A stretch of 64,000 bases of DNA from Caprella mutica. Taxonomy: Eukaryota; Arthropoda; Malacostraca; Amphipoda; Caprellidae. Numbering within the stretch: the first letter of the stretch is position 1; the number at the start of each line of letters is the position of its first letter. Of the stretch, positions 13,007 through 26,751 are shown in pieces. Under the pieces are notes generated by a model that was not told the origin of the DNA, made no database searches, and was given only the letters and a program-made list of their open reading frames with translations. The stretch spans positions 146,671 through 210,670 of the forward strand of contig CANNZV010000850.1 in NCBI GenBank assembly GCA_947561585.1, written 5' to 3'. The position numbers and the translations under genes were made by a program.

Positions 13007-15502
13007 ATTACAGAAATCTAATATTTTTGACAATATCATTAAATATGATAGAGGTAACTAAAAGTGAAAAAGATTTTGGTAAAAATATAATTTATTATTT
13101 ATAACTATCATTGTTCTGGATCTTTTTAATTTTCAAGCTCCATCCATAATTTCATACAAGTTCATATATGTAGGCAATAGAAAGTAGGTTTTTCAAAAAC
13201 TACGACAAGATTTATTACAAATTTCTTAGTTCTGTGCTGGCTTTTCTTACCGGTAACTGATGAAGAATAAACATCCTGCTATTCGAAAAGTTGAATCCTA
13301 AAATACATAATTATCCTCTAGAAATATGAAAGCTTTCTTTTAATCAATGGTTGTATCAAATAATTAATGAAATTTAAAGTTATCTCACATTTACAATCTA
13401 CAGTTATCAAGCTTTAATATTCAAATGCATAACATCCCTACTGGCAAACATGCATTTAAAATTAGAGGTAGGCTTCACTCTCTTGACACCAGCATTCAAC
13501 ATTTCACTGGTGTGTTCAGCCAGATATTTCACCAGCAAACAATTGAATTAATCCCCAAAATATTCAGTGCTGAATATTAGCAGCCAATTCGCTTCTACAA
13601 ACAAATGATCTCGCACAAAATAGAGCTGTGATGTCCACTGAATTAATTCCATGCTGAAATAAGTCAGTGATATCATTTTGACATGTGAGAGCGTTGTCGC
13701 TGAAACATTGAAAACTATAATATTTTGGAATTAATTGAATAATTTTCTTTTACAAAAATTGGTGGTTAATTGAATTATTTTGTCAAGGTTTTTGAAATCA
13801 CCTTCTGTTTATGTTCTCTTCTTTACTAACCTATTTTATACATAACAAATACCAAACAGTCAACTTAGTTATGCATATATTATTCATTTATTTATGCGTT
13901 CTATAATAACTCTTTTCTCTTCATTATTAAGATAGTAAGTGTATTATATTATTGCTGTTCTCTTACTGCTTTTATTCTCCTTCCTATAATAACTATTGGC
14001 AATAACAATATGCTTCGTAAGTGAGATATCTGTGAGCTCTATTTATTAATTAATTAAATCATAGAAGAGGTAGCTACACAGCGTATAAATATCTCTAAGT
14101 ATAGTCACTTCATTAATTATTAATGAAGCATATGGTTGTTTATATTAGATATTGTGTTTGAAATAATAATGTAAGCATAATGGTAATTAAATTATAATTT
14201 TATGATACTTTAATATACCTAGAAATAATTATAAAAAAAATAGGAAAAATAGAATAATAACTTGGCAAATAATTATCTAGTTATACTGAGGCAACCTGAT
14301 TATTTTAATATGATTTATTATCATATCAGCTACACAATATTATACTTACTAACTTATATTTAATATTATACTTTTCACAGTATCTGTCATTTTCTCTCAT
14401 ACATATAAACCAATTAGGCTAACTTTGATACCTTTTCCAATTATATATCGTTAGTGAATATAAAATAAAGAATATTATTCGAACAAAATTTAGTCTGAAG
14501 TGAAAAGATATTAATTGCAGAACATATTAAATAAATAGTGAATCATTGAGATTAATAAAAAATACAATTTCGCTCCTTTCCCAAATATCACAAAATTTTA
14601 CATAAATGATAATTCTCTCAATTAGAAAATAAGTTTCGAATGAACAAACAATTTATCGATGGTGAATCTTACCTTGTTTTGATTATGACAACACAGCGTC
14701 AATAATTCCGGAACAGTTCGGACAAATTTAAAGTGTCAAAGCCCACCAAGTTGACTGACAGGCTCCTGATGGAAATTTTAGCTGGTGGAAAAGTCTTAAC
14801 AGTTTAACCAGGAGAAAAAATAAGGAAAATCTTATATGGAAAATGGCGATAATCTTAGGAAAGTTCTTTCATTTTGGACTTTATTGTACGGTGAGAATTT
14901 TATAAACATGTAATTAAAAGTTTTCAAAATTCGTCACTCGTCAACAGAACATTCTATATATTATTCACTAGGGAGTGATAAAAATACAACTACTAAATTA
15001 GACATATCTTTTAAATTAAATTGATATTTAAACAGTGTCTTCATTAAAAGAAATGTAATGTTAAAAGCTTTCAAAATTCGTCACTGGACAATAATATATT
15101 TTACTCGTTAGTTTTTTTCATCAGTTGGGAGATATAAAATACCGCTTAAAACTTGAAACGTATCTTTTATAATTTAAAACCCTCCCGATCGAAAAAACAA
15201 CCCATCCGATGACAGAGTCAACCCATCCGCTGGTAAAGCAACAATTTTTCAGATTCAAAATCAGAAAACGCTTTTGTTGTTTTTCGGGAGGGGTATGAAT
15301 TTTCAGACTGGAAGAAGCAATTGCGCATTATAATTGATGTAAAATTACTGACAGAGATATCTATAAAAAATTTTTTTGTTCGGGAGGTTCTCAAATCAAT
15401 ATTCAAAACGTTCTTTCATTACCTGAAATGCAATGTTATCGTAATTATTAGACACAAATAATAGTTTAGTTCATCAGTTGCCAAAGAGTTACAAGAAGAG
15501 GC
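13007..15502. other. Non-coding sequence with short direct repeats
   Basis: AT-rich. A word of about 25 bp ending TTTCAAAATTCGTCACT occurs near 14920 and again near 15068. No supported gene or RNA. Confidence 0.4.
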
Positions 15503-18500
15503 TACAGTGTAACAAGCCTCTACTCAGTGTAACAAGCCTCTACTCAGTGTAACAAGCCTCTACTCAGTGTAACAAGCCTCTACTCAGTGTAGCAAGCCTC
15601 TACTCAGTGTAACAAGCCTCTACTCAGTGTAACAAGCCTTTACTCAGTGTAACAAGCCTCTACTCAGTGTAGCAAGCCTCTACTTAGTGTAACAAGCCTC
15701 TACTCAGTGTAACAAGCCTCTACTCAGTGTAACAAGCCTCTACTCAGTGTAACAAGCCTCTACTCAGTGTAACAAGCCTCTACTCAGTGTAACAAGCCTC
15801 TACTCAGTGTAACAAGCCTCTACTCAGTGTAACAAGCCTCTACTCAGTTTAACAAGCCTCTACTCAGTGTAGCAAGCCTCTACTCAGTGTAACAAGTCTC
15901 TACTCAGTGTAGCAAGCCTCTACTCAGTGTAACAAGCCTCTACTCAGTGTAACAGGCCTCTACTCAGTGTAGCAAGCCTCTACTCAGTGTAACAAGCCTC
16001 TACTCAGTGTAACAAGCCTCTACTCAGTGTAGCAAGCCTCTACTCAGTGTAACAAGCCTCTACTCAGTGTAACAAGCCTCTACTCAGTGTAACAAGCCTC
16101 TACTCAGTTTAACAAGCCTCTAATCAGTGTAACAAGCCTCTACTCAGTGTAACAAGCCTCTACTCAGTGTAACAAGCCTCTACTCAGTGTAACAAGCCTC
16201 TACTCAGTGTAACAAGCCTCTACTCAGTGTAACAAGCCTCTACTCAGTGTAACAAGCCTCTACTCAGTTTAACAAGCCTCTAATCAGTGTAACAAGCCTC
16301 TACTCAGTGTAGCAAGCCTCTTCTCAGTGTAACAAGCCTCTACTCAGTGTAGCAAGCCTCTACTCAGTGTAGCAAGCCTCTACTCAGTGTAACAAGCCTT
16401 TACTCAGTGTAACAAGCCTCTACTCAGTGTAGCAAGCCTCTACTCAGTGTAACAAGCCTCTACTCAGTGTAGCAAGCCTCTACTCAGTGTAACAAGCCTC
16501 TACTCAGTGTAACAAGTCTCTACTCAGTGTAACAAGCCTCTACTCAGTGTAATAAGCCTCTACTCAGTGTAACAAGCCTCTACTCAGTGTAACAAGCCTC
16601 TACTCAGTGTAACAAGCCTCTACTCAGTGTAGCAAGCCTCTACTCAGTGTAACAAGCCTCTACTCAGTGTAACAAGCCTCTACTCAGTGTAACAAGCCTC
16701 TACTCAGTTTAACAAGCCTCTAATCAGTGTAACAAGCCTCTACTCAGTGTAACAAGCCTCTACTCAGTGTAACAAGCCTCTACTCAGTGTAACAAGCCTC
16801 TACTCAGTGTAACAAGCCTCTACTCAGTGTAACAAGCCTCTACTCAGTGTAACAAGCCTCTACTCAGTTTAACAAGCCTCTACTCAGTGTAGCAAGCCTC
16901 TACTCAGTGTAACAAGTCTCTACTCAGTGTAGCAAGCCTCTACTCAGTGTAACAAGCCTCTACTCAGTGTAACAGGCCTCTACTCAGTGTAACAAGCCTC
17001 TACTCAGTGTAACAAGCCTCTACTCAGTGTAACAAGCCTCTACACAGTGTAGCAAGCCTCTACTCAGTGTAACAAGCCTCTACTCAGTGTAACAAGCCTC
17101 TACTCAGTGTAACAAGCCTCTACTCAGTTTAACAAGCCTCTAATCAGTGTAACAAGCCTCTACTCAGTGTAACAAGCCTCTACTCAGTGTAACAAGCCTC
17201 TACTCAGTGTAACAAGCCTCTACTCAGTGTAACAAGCCTCTAAGTGTAACAAGCCTCTACTCAGTGTAACAAGCCTCTACTCAGTTTAACAAGCCTCTAA
17301 TCAGTGTAACTAGCCTCTACTCAGTGTAACAAGCCTCTTCTCAGTGTAACAATCCTCTACTCAGTGTAGCAAGCCTCTACTCAGTGTAGCAAGCCTATAC
17401 TCAGTGTAACAAGCCTCTACTCAGTGTAACAAGCCTCTACTCAGTGTAGCAAGCCTCTACTCAGTGTAGCAAGCCTCTACTCAGTGTAACAAGACTCTAC
17501 TCAGTGTAGCAAGCCTCTACTCAGTGTAGCAAGCCTCTACTCAGTGTAGCAAGCCTCTACTCAGTGTAACAAGCCTCTAATCAGTGTAACAAGCCTCTAC
17601 TCAGTGTAGCAAGCCTCTACTCAGTGTAGCAAGCCTCTACTCAGTGTAACAAGCCTCTACTCAGTGTAACAAGCCTCTACTCAGTGTAACAAGCCTCTAA
17701 TCAGTGTAACAAGACTCTACTCAGTGTAGCAAGCCTCTACTCAGTGTAACAAGCCTCTACTCAGTGTAACAAGCCTCTACTCAGTGTAACAAGCCTCTAA
17801 TCAGTGTAACAAGACTCTACTCAGTGTAGCAAGCCTCTACTCAGTGTAACAAGCCTCTACTCAGTGTAACAAGCCTCTAATCAGTGTAACAAGACTCTAC
17901 TCAGTGTAGCAAGCCTCTACTCAGTGTAACAAGCCTCTACTCAGTGTAACAAGCCTCTACTCAGTGTAACAAGCCTCTACTCAGTGTAACAAGCCTCTAC
18001 TCAGTGTAACAAGCCTCTACTCAGTGTAACAAGCCTCTACTCAGTGTAGCAAGCCTCTACTCAGTGTAACAAGCCTCTACTCAGTGTAACAAGCCTCTAC
18101 TCAGTGTAACAAGCCTCTAAGTGTAACAAGCCTCTACTCAGTGTAACAAGCCTCTACTCAGTGTAACAAGCCTCTACTCAGTGTAGCAAGCCTCTACTCA
18201 GTGTAACAAGCCTCTACTCAGTGTAACAAGCCTCTACTCAGTGTAACAAGCCTCTAAGTGTAACAAGCCTCTACTCAGTGTAACAAGCCTCTACTCAGTG
18301 TAACAAGCCTCTACTCAGTGTAACAAGCCTCTACTCAGTGTAACAAGCCTCTACTCAGTGTAGCAAGCCTCTACTCAGTGTAACAAGCCTCTACTCAGTG
18401 TAGCAAGCCTCTACTCAGTGTAACAAGCCTCTACTCAGTGTAACAAGCCTCTACTCAGTGTAACAAGCCTCTACTCAGTGTAACAAGCCTCTACTCAGTG

Positions 18501-21490
18501 TAACAAGCCTCTACTCAGTGTAACAAGCCTCTACTCAGTTTAACAAGCCTCTAATCAGTGTAACAAGCCTCTACTCAGTGTAGCAAGCCTCTTCTCAGTG
18601 TAACAAGCCTCTACTCAGTGTAGCAAGCCTCTACTCAGTGTAGCAAGCCTCTACTCAGTGTAACAAGCCTTTACTCAGTGTAACAAGCCTCTACTCAGTG
18701 TAGCAAGCCTCTACTCAGTGTAACAAGCCTCTACTCAGTGTAGCAAGCCTCTACTCAGTGTAACAAGCCTCTACTCAGTGTAACAAGTCTCTACTCAGTG
18801 TAACAAGCCTCTACTCAGTGTAATAAGCCTCTACTCAGTGTAACAAGCCTCTACTCAGTGTAACAAGCCTCTACTCAGTGTAACAAGCCTCTACTCAGTG
18901 TAGCAAGCCTCTACTCAGTGTAACAAGCCTCTACTCAGTGTAACAAGCCTCTACTCAGTGTAACAAGCCTCTACTCAGTTTAACAAGCCTCTAATCAGTG
19001 TAACAAGCCTCTACTCAGTGTAACAAGCCTCTACTCAGTGTAACAAGCCTCTACTCAGTGTAACAAGCCTCTACTCAGTGTAACAAGCCTCTACTCAGTG
19101 TAACAAGCCTCTACTCAGTGTAACAAGCCTCTACTCAGTTTAACAAGCCTCTACTCAGTGTAGCAAGCCTCTACTCAGTGTAACAAGTCTCTACTCAGTG
19201 TAGCAAGCCTCTACTCAGTGTAACAAGCCTCTACTCAGTGTAACAGGCCTCTACTCAGTGTAACAAGCCTCTACTCAGTGTAACAAGCCTCTACTCAGTG
19301 TAACAATCCTCTACTCAGTGTAGCAAGCCTCTACTCAGTGTAACAAGCCTCTACTCAGTGTAACAAGCCTCTACTCAGTGTAACAAGCCTCTACTCAGTT
19401 TAACAAGCCTCTAATCAGTGTAACAAGCCTCTACTCAGTGTAACAAGCCTCTACTCAGTGTAACAAGCCTCTACTCAGTGTAACAAGCCTCTACTCAGTG
19501 TAACAAGCCTCTAAGTGTAACAAGCCTCTACTCAGTGTAACAAGCCTCTACTCAGTTTAACAAGCCTCTAATCAGTGTAACTAGCCTCTACTCAGTGTAA
19601 CAAGCCTCTTCTCAGTGTAACAATCCTCTACTCAGTGTAGCAAGCCTCTACTCAGTGTAGCAAGCCTATACTCAGTGTAACAAGCCTCTACTCAGTGTAA
19701 CAAGCCTCTACTCAGTGTAACAAGACTCTACTCAGTGTAGCAAGCCTCTACTCAGTGTAGCAAGCCTCTACTCAGTGTAGCAAGCCTCTACTCAGTGTAA
19801 CAAGACTCTACTCAGTGTAGCAAGCCTCTACTCAGTGTAGCAAGCCTCTACTCAGTGTAGCAAGCCTCTACTCAGTGTAACAAGCCTCTAATCAGTGTAA
19901 CAAGCCTCTACTCAGTGTAGCAAGCCTCTACTCAGTGTAGCAAGCCTCTACTCAGTGTAACAAGCCTCTACTCAGTGTAACAAGCCTCTACTCAGTGTAA
20001 CAAGCCTCTAATCAGTGTAACAAGACTCTACTCAGTGTAGCAAGCCTCTACTCAGTGTAACAAGCCTCTACTCAGTGTAACAAGCCTCTACTCAGTGTAA
20101 CAAGCCTCTAATCAGTGTAACAAGACTCTACTCAGTGTAGCAAGCCTCTACTCAGTGTAACAAGCCTCTACTCAGTGTAACAAGCCTCTAATCAGTGTAA
20201 CAAGACTCTACTCAGTGTAGCAAGCCTCTACTCAGTGTAACAAGCCTCTACTCAGTGTAACAAGCCTCTACTCAGTGTAACAAGCCTCTACTCAGTGTAA
20301 CAAGCCTCTACTCAGTGTAACAAGCCTCTACTCAGTGTAACAAGCCTCTACTCAGTGTAGCAAGCCTCTACTCAGTGTAACAAGCCTCTACTCAGTGTAA
20401 CAAGCCTCTACTCAGTGTAACAAGCCTCTAAGTGTAACAAGCCTCTACTCAGTGTAACAAGCCTCTACTCAGTGTAACAAGCCTCTACTCAGTGTAGCAA
20501 GCCTCTACTCAGTGTAACAAGCCTCTACTCAGTGTAACAAGCCTCTACTCAGTGTAACAAGCCTCTAAGTGTAACAAGCCTCTACTCAGTGTAACAAGCC
20601 TCTACTCAGTGTAACAAGCCTCTACTCAGTGTAACAAGCCTCTACTCAGTGTAACAAGCCTCTACTCAGTGTAGCAAGCCTCTACTCAGTGTAACAAGCC
20701 TCTACTCAGTGTAGCAAGCCTCTACTCAGTGTAACAAGCCTCTACTCAGTGTAACTAGCCTCTACTCAGTGTAACAAGCCTCTACTCAGTGTAACAAGCC
20801 TCTACTCAGTGTAACAAGCCTCTACTCAGTGTAACAAGCCTCTACTCAGTGTAACAAGCCTCTACTCAGTGTAACAAGCCTCTAAGTGTAACAAGCCTCT
20901 ACTCAGTGTAACAAGCCTCTACTCAGTGTAGCAAGCCTCTACTCAGTGTAACAAGCCTCTACTCAGTGTAACAAGCCTCTACTCAGTGTAGCAAGCCTCT
21001 ACTCAGTGTAACAAGCCTCTACTCAGTGTAACAAGCCTCTACTCAGTGCAACAAGCCTCTACTCAGTGTAACAAGCCTCTACTCAGTGTAACAAGCCTCT
21101 AAGTGTAACAAGCCTCTACTCAGTGTAACAAGCCTCTACTCAGTGTAGCAAGCCTCTACTCAGTGTAACAAGCCTCTACTCAGTGTAACAAGCCTCTACT
21201 CAGTGTAGCAAGCCTCTACTCAGTGTAACAAGCCTCTACTCAGTGTAACAAGCCTCTACTCAGTGCAACAAGCCTCTACTCAGTGTAACAAGCCTCTACT
21301 CAGTGTAACAAGCCTCTAAGTGTAACAAGCCTCTACTCAGTGTAACAAGCCTCTACTCAGTGTAGCAAGCCTCTACTCAGTGTAACAAGCCTCTACTCAG
21401 TGTAACAAGCCTCTACTCAGTGTAGCAAGCCTCTACTCAGTGTAACAAGCCTCTACTCAGTGTAACAAGCCTCTACTCAGTGCAACAAGC
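15503..21490. repeat. Giant 20-bp minisatellite (about 300 copies) with higher-order structure
   Basis: About 6 kb of the unit AACAAGCCTCTACTCAGTGT. Common variants are aGcaag, ctaAtcag, cagtTt and a 17-bp unit with a 3-bp deletion (CTAAGTGT). The variants show two larger levels. A 217-bp block is repeated three times at the 3' end (CTAAGTGT at 20882, 21099 and 21316). A block of 2.27-2.31 kb is tandemly duplicated: variant marks at 16321, 17311 and 17394 recur 2271 bases later, and marks at 18118 and 18253 recur 2311 bases later. No ORF and no spacers. Confidence 0.97.
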
Positions 21491-21585
21491 CCCCGTAGCA
21501 AGAAGTTGCCACAAGTTGTGAGTGCCATAATAGGTGTGGCATTAAATGCTTCGCTCATATTTGAGAAAATACAAAATGGATGGCA

Positions 21586-22337
21586 TAACAGGAATGGGAA
21601 TACAGCCTAAACAACAGGAATGGGAATACAACCATAACAACAAGAATGGGAATACATCCAAAACAACAGGAATGGGAATACAACCATAACAACAGGAATG
21701 GGAATACAGCCATAACAACAGGAATGGGAATACAGCCATAACAACAGGAATTGGAATACAGCCATAACAACAGGAATGGGAATACAACCATAACAACAAG
21801 AATGGGAATACAGCCATAACAACAGGAATGGGAATACAACCATAACAACAGGAATGGGAATACAACCATAACAACAGGAATGGGAATACAGCCATAACAA
21901 CAGGAATTGGAATACAGCCATAACAACAGGAATGGGAATACAACCATAACAACAAGAATGGGAATACAGCCATAACAACAGGAATGGGAATACAACCATA
22001 ACAACAGGAATGGGAATACAACCATAACAACAGGAATGGGAATACAGCCATAACAACAGGAATGGGAACACAGCCATAACAACAGGAATGGGAATACAAC
22101 CATAACAACAGGAATGGGAATACAACCATAACAACAGGAATGGGAATACAACCATAACAACAGGAATGGGAATACAGCCATAACAACAGGAATGAGAATA
22201 CAACCATAACAACAGGAATGGGAATACAGCCATAACAACAGGAATGGGAATACAACCATAACAACAGGAATGGGAATACAACCATAACAACAGGAATGGG
22301 AGTACAACCATAACAACAGGAATGGGAATACAGCCAT
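21586..22337. repeat. 26-bp minisatellite (about 29 copies)
   Basis: The unit is AACAACAGGAATGGGAATAC plus ARCCAT. It starts only about 95 bp after the end of the unrelated 20-bp array. Because 26 is not a multiple of 3 and the unit has no minus-strand stops, all three minus frames stay open for 230-260 codons as hydrophobic repeats. These are not credible genes. Confidence 0.95.
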
Positions 22338-22468
22338 ACTATTTTTTTGGTTACTATATTATTTTAAAATATAGATGCAATAAGGAAACCACTCCGTAAT
22401 ATATCCTCCATAGTTTATATTTAATAGTTATAAAATGTACTAAACCAAGTATTCTAAAACTGGAACGG

Positions 22469-22865
22469 GCACTCAGTAGAGCTCATACCTTCACCGTCAC
22501 TTATAAATAGCCCAGATCATCCAATAGTACCTGGGTTGTAATGACCTTGACCTTAACCTTTGACCCGTTCGCTCCCAAAATCTAATAAGCTAGTTTGTGA
22601 ATAGTTTCCAATCGTCCCAGTAAGTTTCATGCTATTTGGTTGAATACTTTTGAGTTATTGAGTTACGAATGGCCTTGACCTTTGACCTTTGACCAATCGT
22701 CCCCAAAATCTAACCAAATGGTTTCTGGAAATTGACTAATTGTACCATCAAATTTTGGGCAATTATGGTTTAATACTTTTTGAGTTATGAATAACCTTGA
22801 CCTTTGACATAATCGTTCCCAAAATCTAACCAAAAGGTTCCCAGATATTAATTAATTACGTATAG
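22469..22865 (-). repeat. Dispersed repeat with tandem TGACCTTTGACC motifs (copy 1)
   Basis: Three diverged sub-copies of about 120-140 bp. Each contains a ...CCTTGACCTTTGACC... block followed by CCCAAAATCTAAC and a 'tttaatactttttgagtta' block. The boundary GCACTCAGTAGAGCTCATAC matches the end of an inverted copy at 34556-34927, so it is one dispersed family in opposite orientation. The AGGTCA half-sites lie in direct-repeat spacing. Confidence 0.75.
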
Positions 22866-23021
22866 TTCCAATATGTACCAACATATAAAAAAATTCTTGA
22901 AGAACTTGTTGCTTATAATTTATATTCGGAGTCCAATGCGTATTAATTCTTTCTAAACATTACCAATAAATAATAATTAAACTCCTTTCATCGGTATATG
23001 AGGTGTAAATATAATCTATAT

Positions 23022-23322
23022 TCTATACTAATAATTTCTTTAGTGTGTTTATTTATTTATTTATTTATTTATTTGGTGTCCGCTTTTACACGACGGGTAT
23101 TAAACATGAAGAATGTAACTCTGATACGCACGGGAATATATTGACTTGATATTTAAATTCCCTGTTTTTATTCAATTTTTTAATGTATTTCATCTTTAAA
23201 ATATTTTAGACTATTCAGAAAATTTAATTTTAATTGAATTAATTAAAAGTAACGTAATAACTGGAAATTAATTGGTAATGATGATGACCCGTTATTTTTA
23301 ACGGGAAAGTACACTAGTTATT
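23022..23322 (+). mobile_element. MITE-like dispersed repeat (copy 1)
   Basis: Begins TCTATACTAATAATTTC, has a (TTTA)n tract and GGTGTCCGCTTTTACACGAC, and ends AACGGGAAAGTACACTAGTT. A second copy with the same boundaries is at 49438-49712. No coding capacity. The superfamily is not recognised. Confidence 0.75.
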
Positions 23323-23345
23323 TATATTTACCTTGAAAACTATGG

Positions 23346-23936
23346 CATCCATGCCCCATTTCTAAACCTTGAACTGTGAGATTTGAAACAATAGAACAGT
23401 TTGACAGTTCTATACAACTGAACAAAGGTCATCCGTTCTACTGTGTTGCAGTACAAAGAATTAGAAGACAAAGAATGTACTCTGTCATTGTTTGCTGTCT
23501 ATAGTTAATATTATCATGATAAAGAATATGAATAATGGAATTTACATTTTTCAGTATGATTTCAATATAAATTTGATCATCAATCAATATTTTATTTGTG
23601 AATGAATACAAGATATTTCTTTATATATACAATCATTATGTATATAGAATACTAAATCTATAAATGCAATACAATTATAATTCTCCCAAACTATCTCTCC
23701 GTTAAATTACCACTAATTTATTGTTAATTGAATCACTTTAGTAGTAATTAAAGCATTGTCATTATGGATGCCATTAATGTTTGGAATGAACCTGATAGCC
23801 TTGGGAAGAGATGGGAACGACTGGATTATTCCATTCCTTATTCCCATTGGAATACACATAAGGAATTATAAACCTCAAACACCATTTTGAAGACCTGAAT
23901 CCATATTTCTAAGAATATTCCTAATCATAAACTCTG
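23346..23936. repeat. Dispersed repeat, uninterrupted copy
   Basis: About 590 bp that match 32890-34290 closely (for example AACAGTTTGACAGTTCTA and CCATCCGTTCTACTGTGTTG). The second copy is split by an 824-bp insertion. Here the site near 23596 reads GTGAATGAATACAAG uninterrupted and serves as the empty-site control for that insertion. Confidence 0.85.
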
Positions 23937-24830
23937 TTAAGAGTTCTTTTGCAAAATAATTTTTGGTGCATTAATTGTAAAATGAATGTAAAATTGATCA
24001 AATTATTCATTATTTTATTTAAATAAAATTCTCATCTAGAGGTTAAATAAAAAATATGGTTTTGAAAGTTAATAATTAGTATATGTAATTATTATGAAAT
24101 TTTATAAAATTCACTTTTTCAAGTTATTTTGCAAATTCATAATTTATGCTTACCAATGCATTAAAAAAATTAACCAATAAAATATAAACAAATTAAAACT
24201 AATTTTTGTTACTTAAAAAGGAAATGTAATCGATTTCACCGCAGTTTAAAGGCAGTTATTAATTCACCCTCACTCTTTTTTTCTGAATGGCTGATATCGA
24301 AGTTTAATGTGAAAAAATTTCTCGTTAGAAGATTGATTTGTTTTGCAGCTCTCAGAAAAGGTAGCTACAGTTATTGTTTGGATTAATATTGATTACCACA
24401 CTAGACAATAAAGTAATTAGTGTCGTACTGTAGATCTTGTGATTAATTTTTGTCTTATATTTTGATGTAAAATTGAACTGAAATTCAGGAAAATGTTGAT
24501 AATGGAGAGTCAATTATTTGCAATCACGGCTTCCAAGTTAGGTGACTACAGACCAAATTCAGATTAAAGAGAAATATTTTCGATTCCGATTTTGGCCTTT
24601 TTCGTCATAAAATTGGAATATGGAGTGCCTTAGATATATGATTCACAATGTTTAACTGTACTAATTAGGAACATCTAACCACATTTACTACTCTGTCTGA
24701 ATATTGATCGAATTTGTGAAAGATTCTTGGCAAGATGTTCATTCATTTTTATATCTGCATGACAATTACAGAATATGAAATGTTTTATTTGATACTAAAT
24801 TATTCCCACGGTTTTGAAAACTTTTTTTTT
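23937..24830. other. Non-coding sequence
   Basis: AT-rich, with no supported feature. Confidence 0.4.
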
Positions 24831-24836
24831 TAAATG

Positions 24837-25435
24837 AAGCTACGGCTCTGAAACTTGGTACACACATGTAAAACTGAATTTTCTTTCGATTTTGTTCATA
24901 GCATTTTTTCGATTCGACCCATAAAAAACGAGTTATTTGAATTTCGATCGGTTTTTCGACCCTTTTTTCGACTCTTTTTCACAACGCATAAGGATTGACT
25001 TTGGTTGAAGCTACGGCATTGCAGTTTTTTGCATTCGATTCTCCAGAAGATGATCTAGAACTGTAGGTCGAGTTTTGTTCGAATTTCTAATTATTTTTCG
25101 GAATATTAAAAAAAAAATTTAATTTAATATTTCTAAAGACAATTTGAAATTCGAACAAAACTCGACCTACAGTTCTAGACCATCCTCTGGAGATTCGAAT
25201 GCAAAAAACTGCAATGCCGTAGCTTCAACCAAAATAAAGCCTTATATGTTTGAATACCAAAATTTGTAGCTATTTTGAAGTGCCTCAAAATAGCACCATG
25301 TTTTTTGAAAAAAAAGTTATTAATCAACCTTCGGTTCTGAAACTTAGCATTTATATATAAAATTGATTTCCCTATCGATTTTGTTTGCTGGCCTTTTTTC
25401 GATTAGACCCATAGAAAACGAGTTATTCGAACTCA
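24837..25435. repeat. Hairpin repeat with 86-bp inverted arms inside diverged direct repeats
   Basis: 25002-25087 and 25146-25231 are inverted copies that match at nearly every position over about 86 bp (TGGTTGAAGCTACGGCATTG versus CAATGCCGTAGCTTCAACCA), with a 58-bp loop. The outer regions 24837-24945 and 25325-25430 are diverged direct repeats that share ...TCTGAAACTT... and ...CGAGTTATT.... No coding capacity; probably a foldback-type non-autonomous element. Transcription would give a long, nearly perfect RNA hairpin. Confidence 0.85.
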
Positions 25436-25440
25436 CCCCC

Positions 25441-26740
25441 TCCCCCTTCTCCCCAGGGGCATAGCGTCACACAGGCACACTCTATTTTGAGTTCTTATTT
25501 TTTGTACAATCATTTATAAGGTTGTTAGGTACCTATTTAAAAAAAATGATATAAATTAGAGATTTTTCCATGGTCGGTCCCCTTAAAAAAATCAAATGTT
25601 CTGATTAGAATTTACAAATTGGTCTATCTAGTTAAATACTCTATTAAAGTAGGCAAAAGAATAATACTATTGATTTTAAAAATAGCCCATTTACATACAA
25701 ATTTTACATCCCTAATTAGAGGAATGGCATTTAATTTATAAACAACTATTCCCTCGAAATTATCAAAGGAAATTATCAAAAGCCATTTTTTGTCAAATGA
25801 AAAAATCTCCTCTGTAAATAATTCCTAATTGACGCTAATTGCAATGCTAAATTCAAACATTAATTATTTTACGATGTTACCAAGTAGTCTGTTTTGCTGC
25901 CTTCCGGAATTCTTTCACTGCGTTTATTTACCCCTTAATATGTTAATCACAATAGATTTACCTAATTCATTCATCCATTTTTATATTTTTCTCATTGCTG
26001 TTTAATTCATTTTTAGTAATTAGAAAGAAATCAACAACACTTTTTTTATGGCATTGGAATACAACCATGATAAAATCCTTATATACAAATAACTATTTAA
26101 CCCTTGTCTAGTATACATATAGATTATAGAGTATGCAATCTAATATTTCAGGGTCACATAGAGTGTTCATATTTGTTTATTTCACAAAACATGATACAAT
26201 TAATATAGAAAATGATAAAGTGAGGTCTTCAAGAAACCCTCTCTATGTTGCCATTTCTTCCTAGCAAATACATGTAAATAAAGGAGGACGCAGAAAATGT
26301 TAAAAATGTCCCATATTCTGCAAACTGGGCTCAGATGAAACGATGAATGCCCTACAGATGAATTAAAATTCATCCAGATCTAATAAATTACCGATCTATA
26401 TGAACAAAAATTAATTAATTTAAGAGTGTGTGGGTTCTGTGACGTTGCTATAAGTATAATATATAACGTAAATAAGTGTGATTAGCTTACCAACTAACAG
26501 GACATACTCTGAAACTAAGTGAGCAAGAATAATTCTCTTATATTACTGCAATAGTCAGTTTTCAAATAGCAATTATTGATAAACATATAAACCTTGTTCT
26601 GATGTGAATGATTTTTATCTTGAGGAATAATATTTGAGATAGATCAGAGTATCTTAGGAACACTACATATGTTAGAGAGTGTGCCATGTCGTAAGTAAGG
26701 CAAAATTATTTCAATTCGTTTAACCTGTTATAACAGCCAT
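25441..26740. other. Non-coding sequence
   Basis: AT-rich, with no gene, RNA or marked repeat seen. Confidence 0.4.
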
Positions 26741-26751
26741 AGACTTCTATT

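Noticed and set aside
15503..21490. CRISPR array
   Set aside because: The units are contiguous 20-mers without unique spacers, in a eukaryotic context with no cas genes.
21542..22337. Three overlapping minus-strand frames of 234-260 codons with repeated hydrophobic peptides
   Set aside because: All three frames are open because a 26-bp repeat lacks stops on that strand. No start context, domain or exon structure supports a gene.
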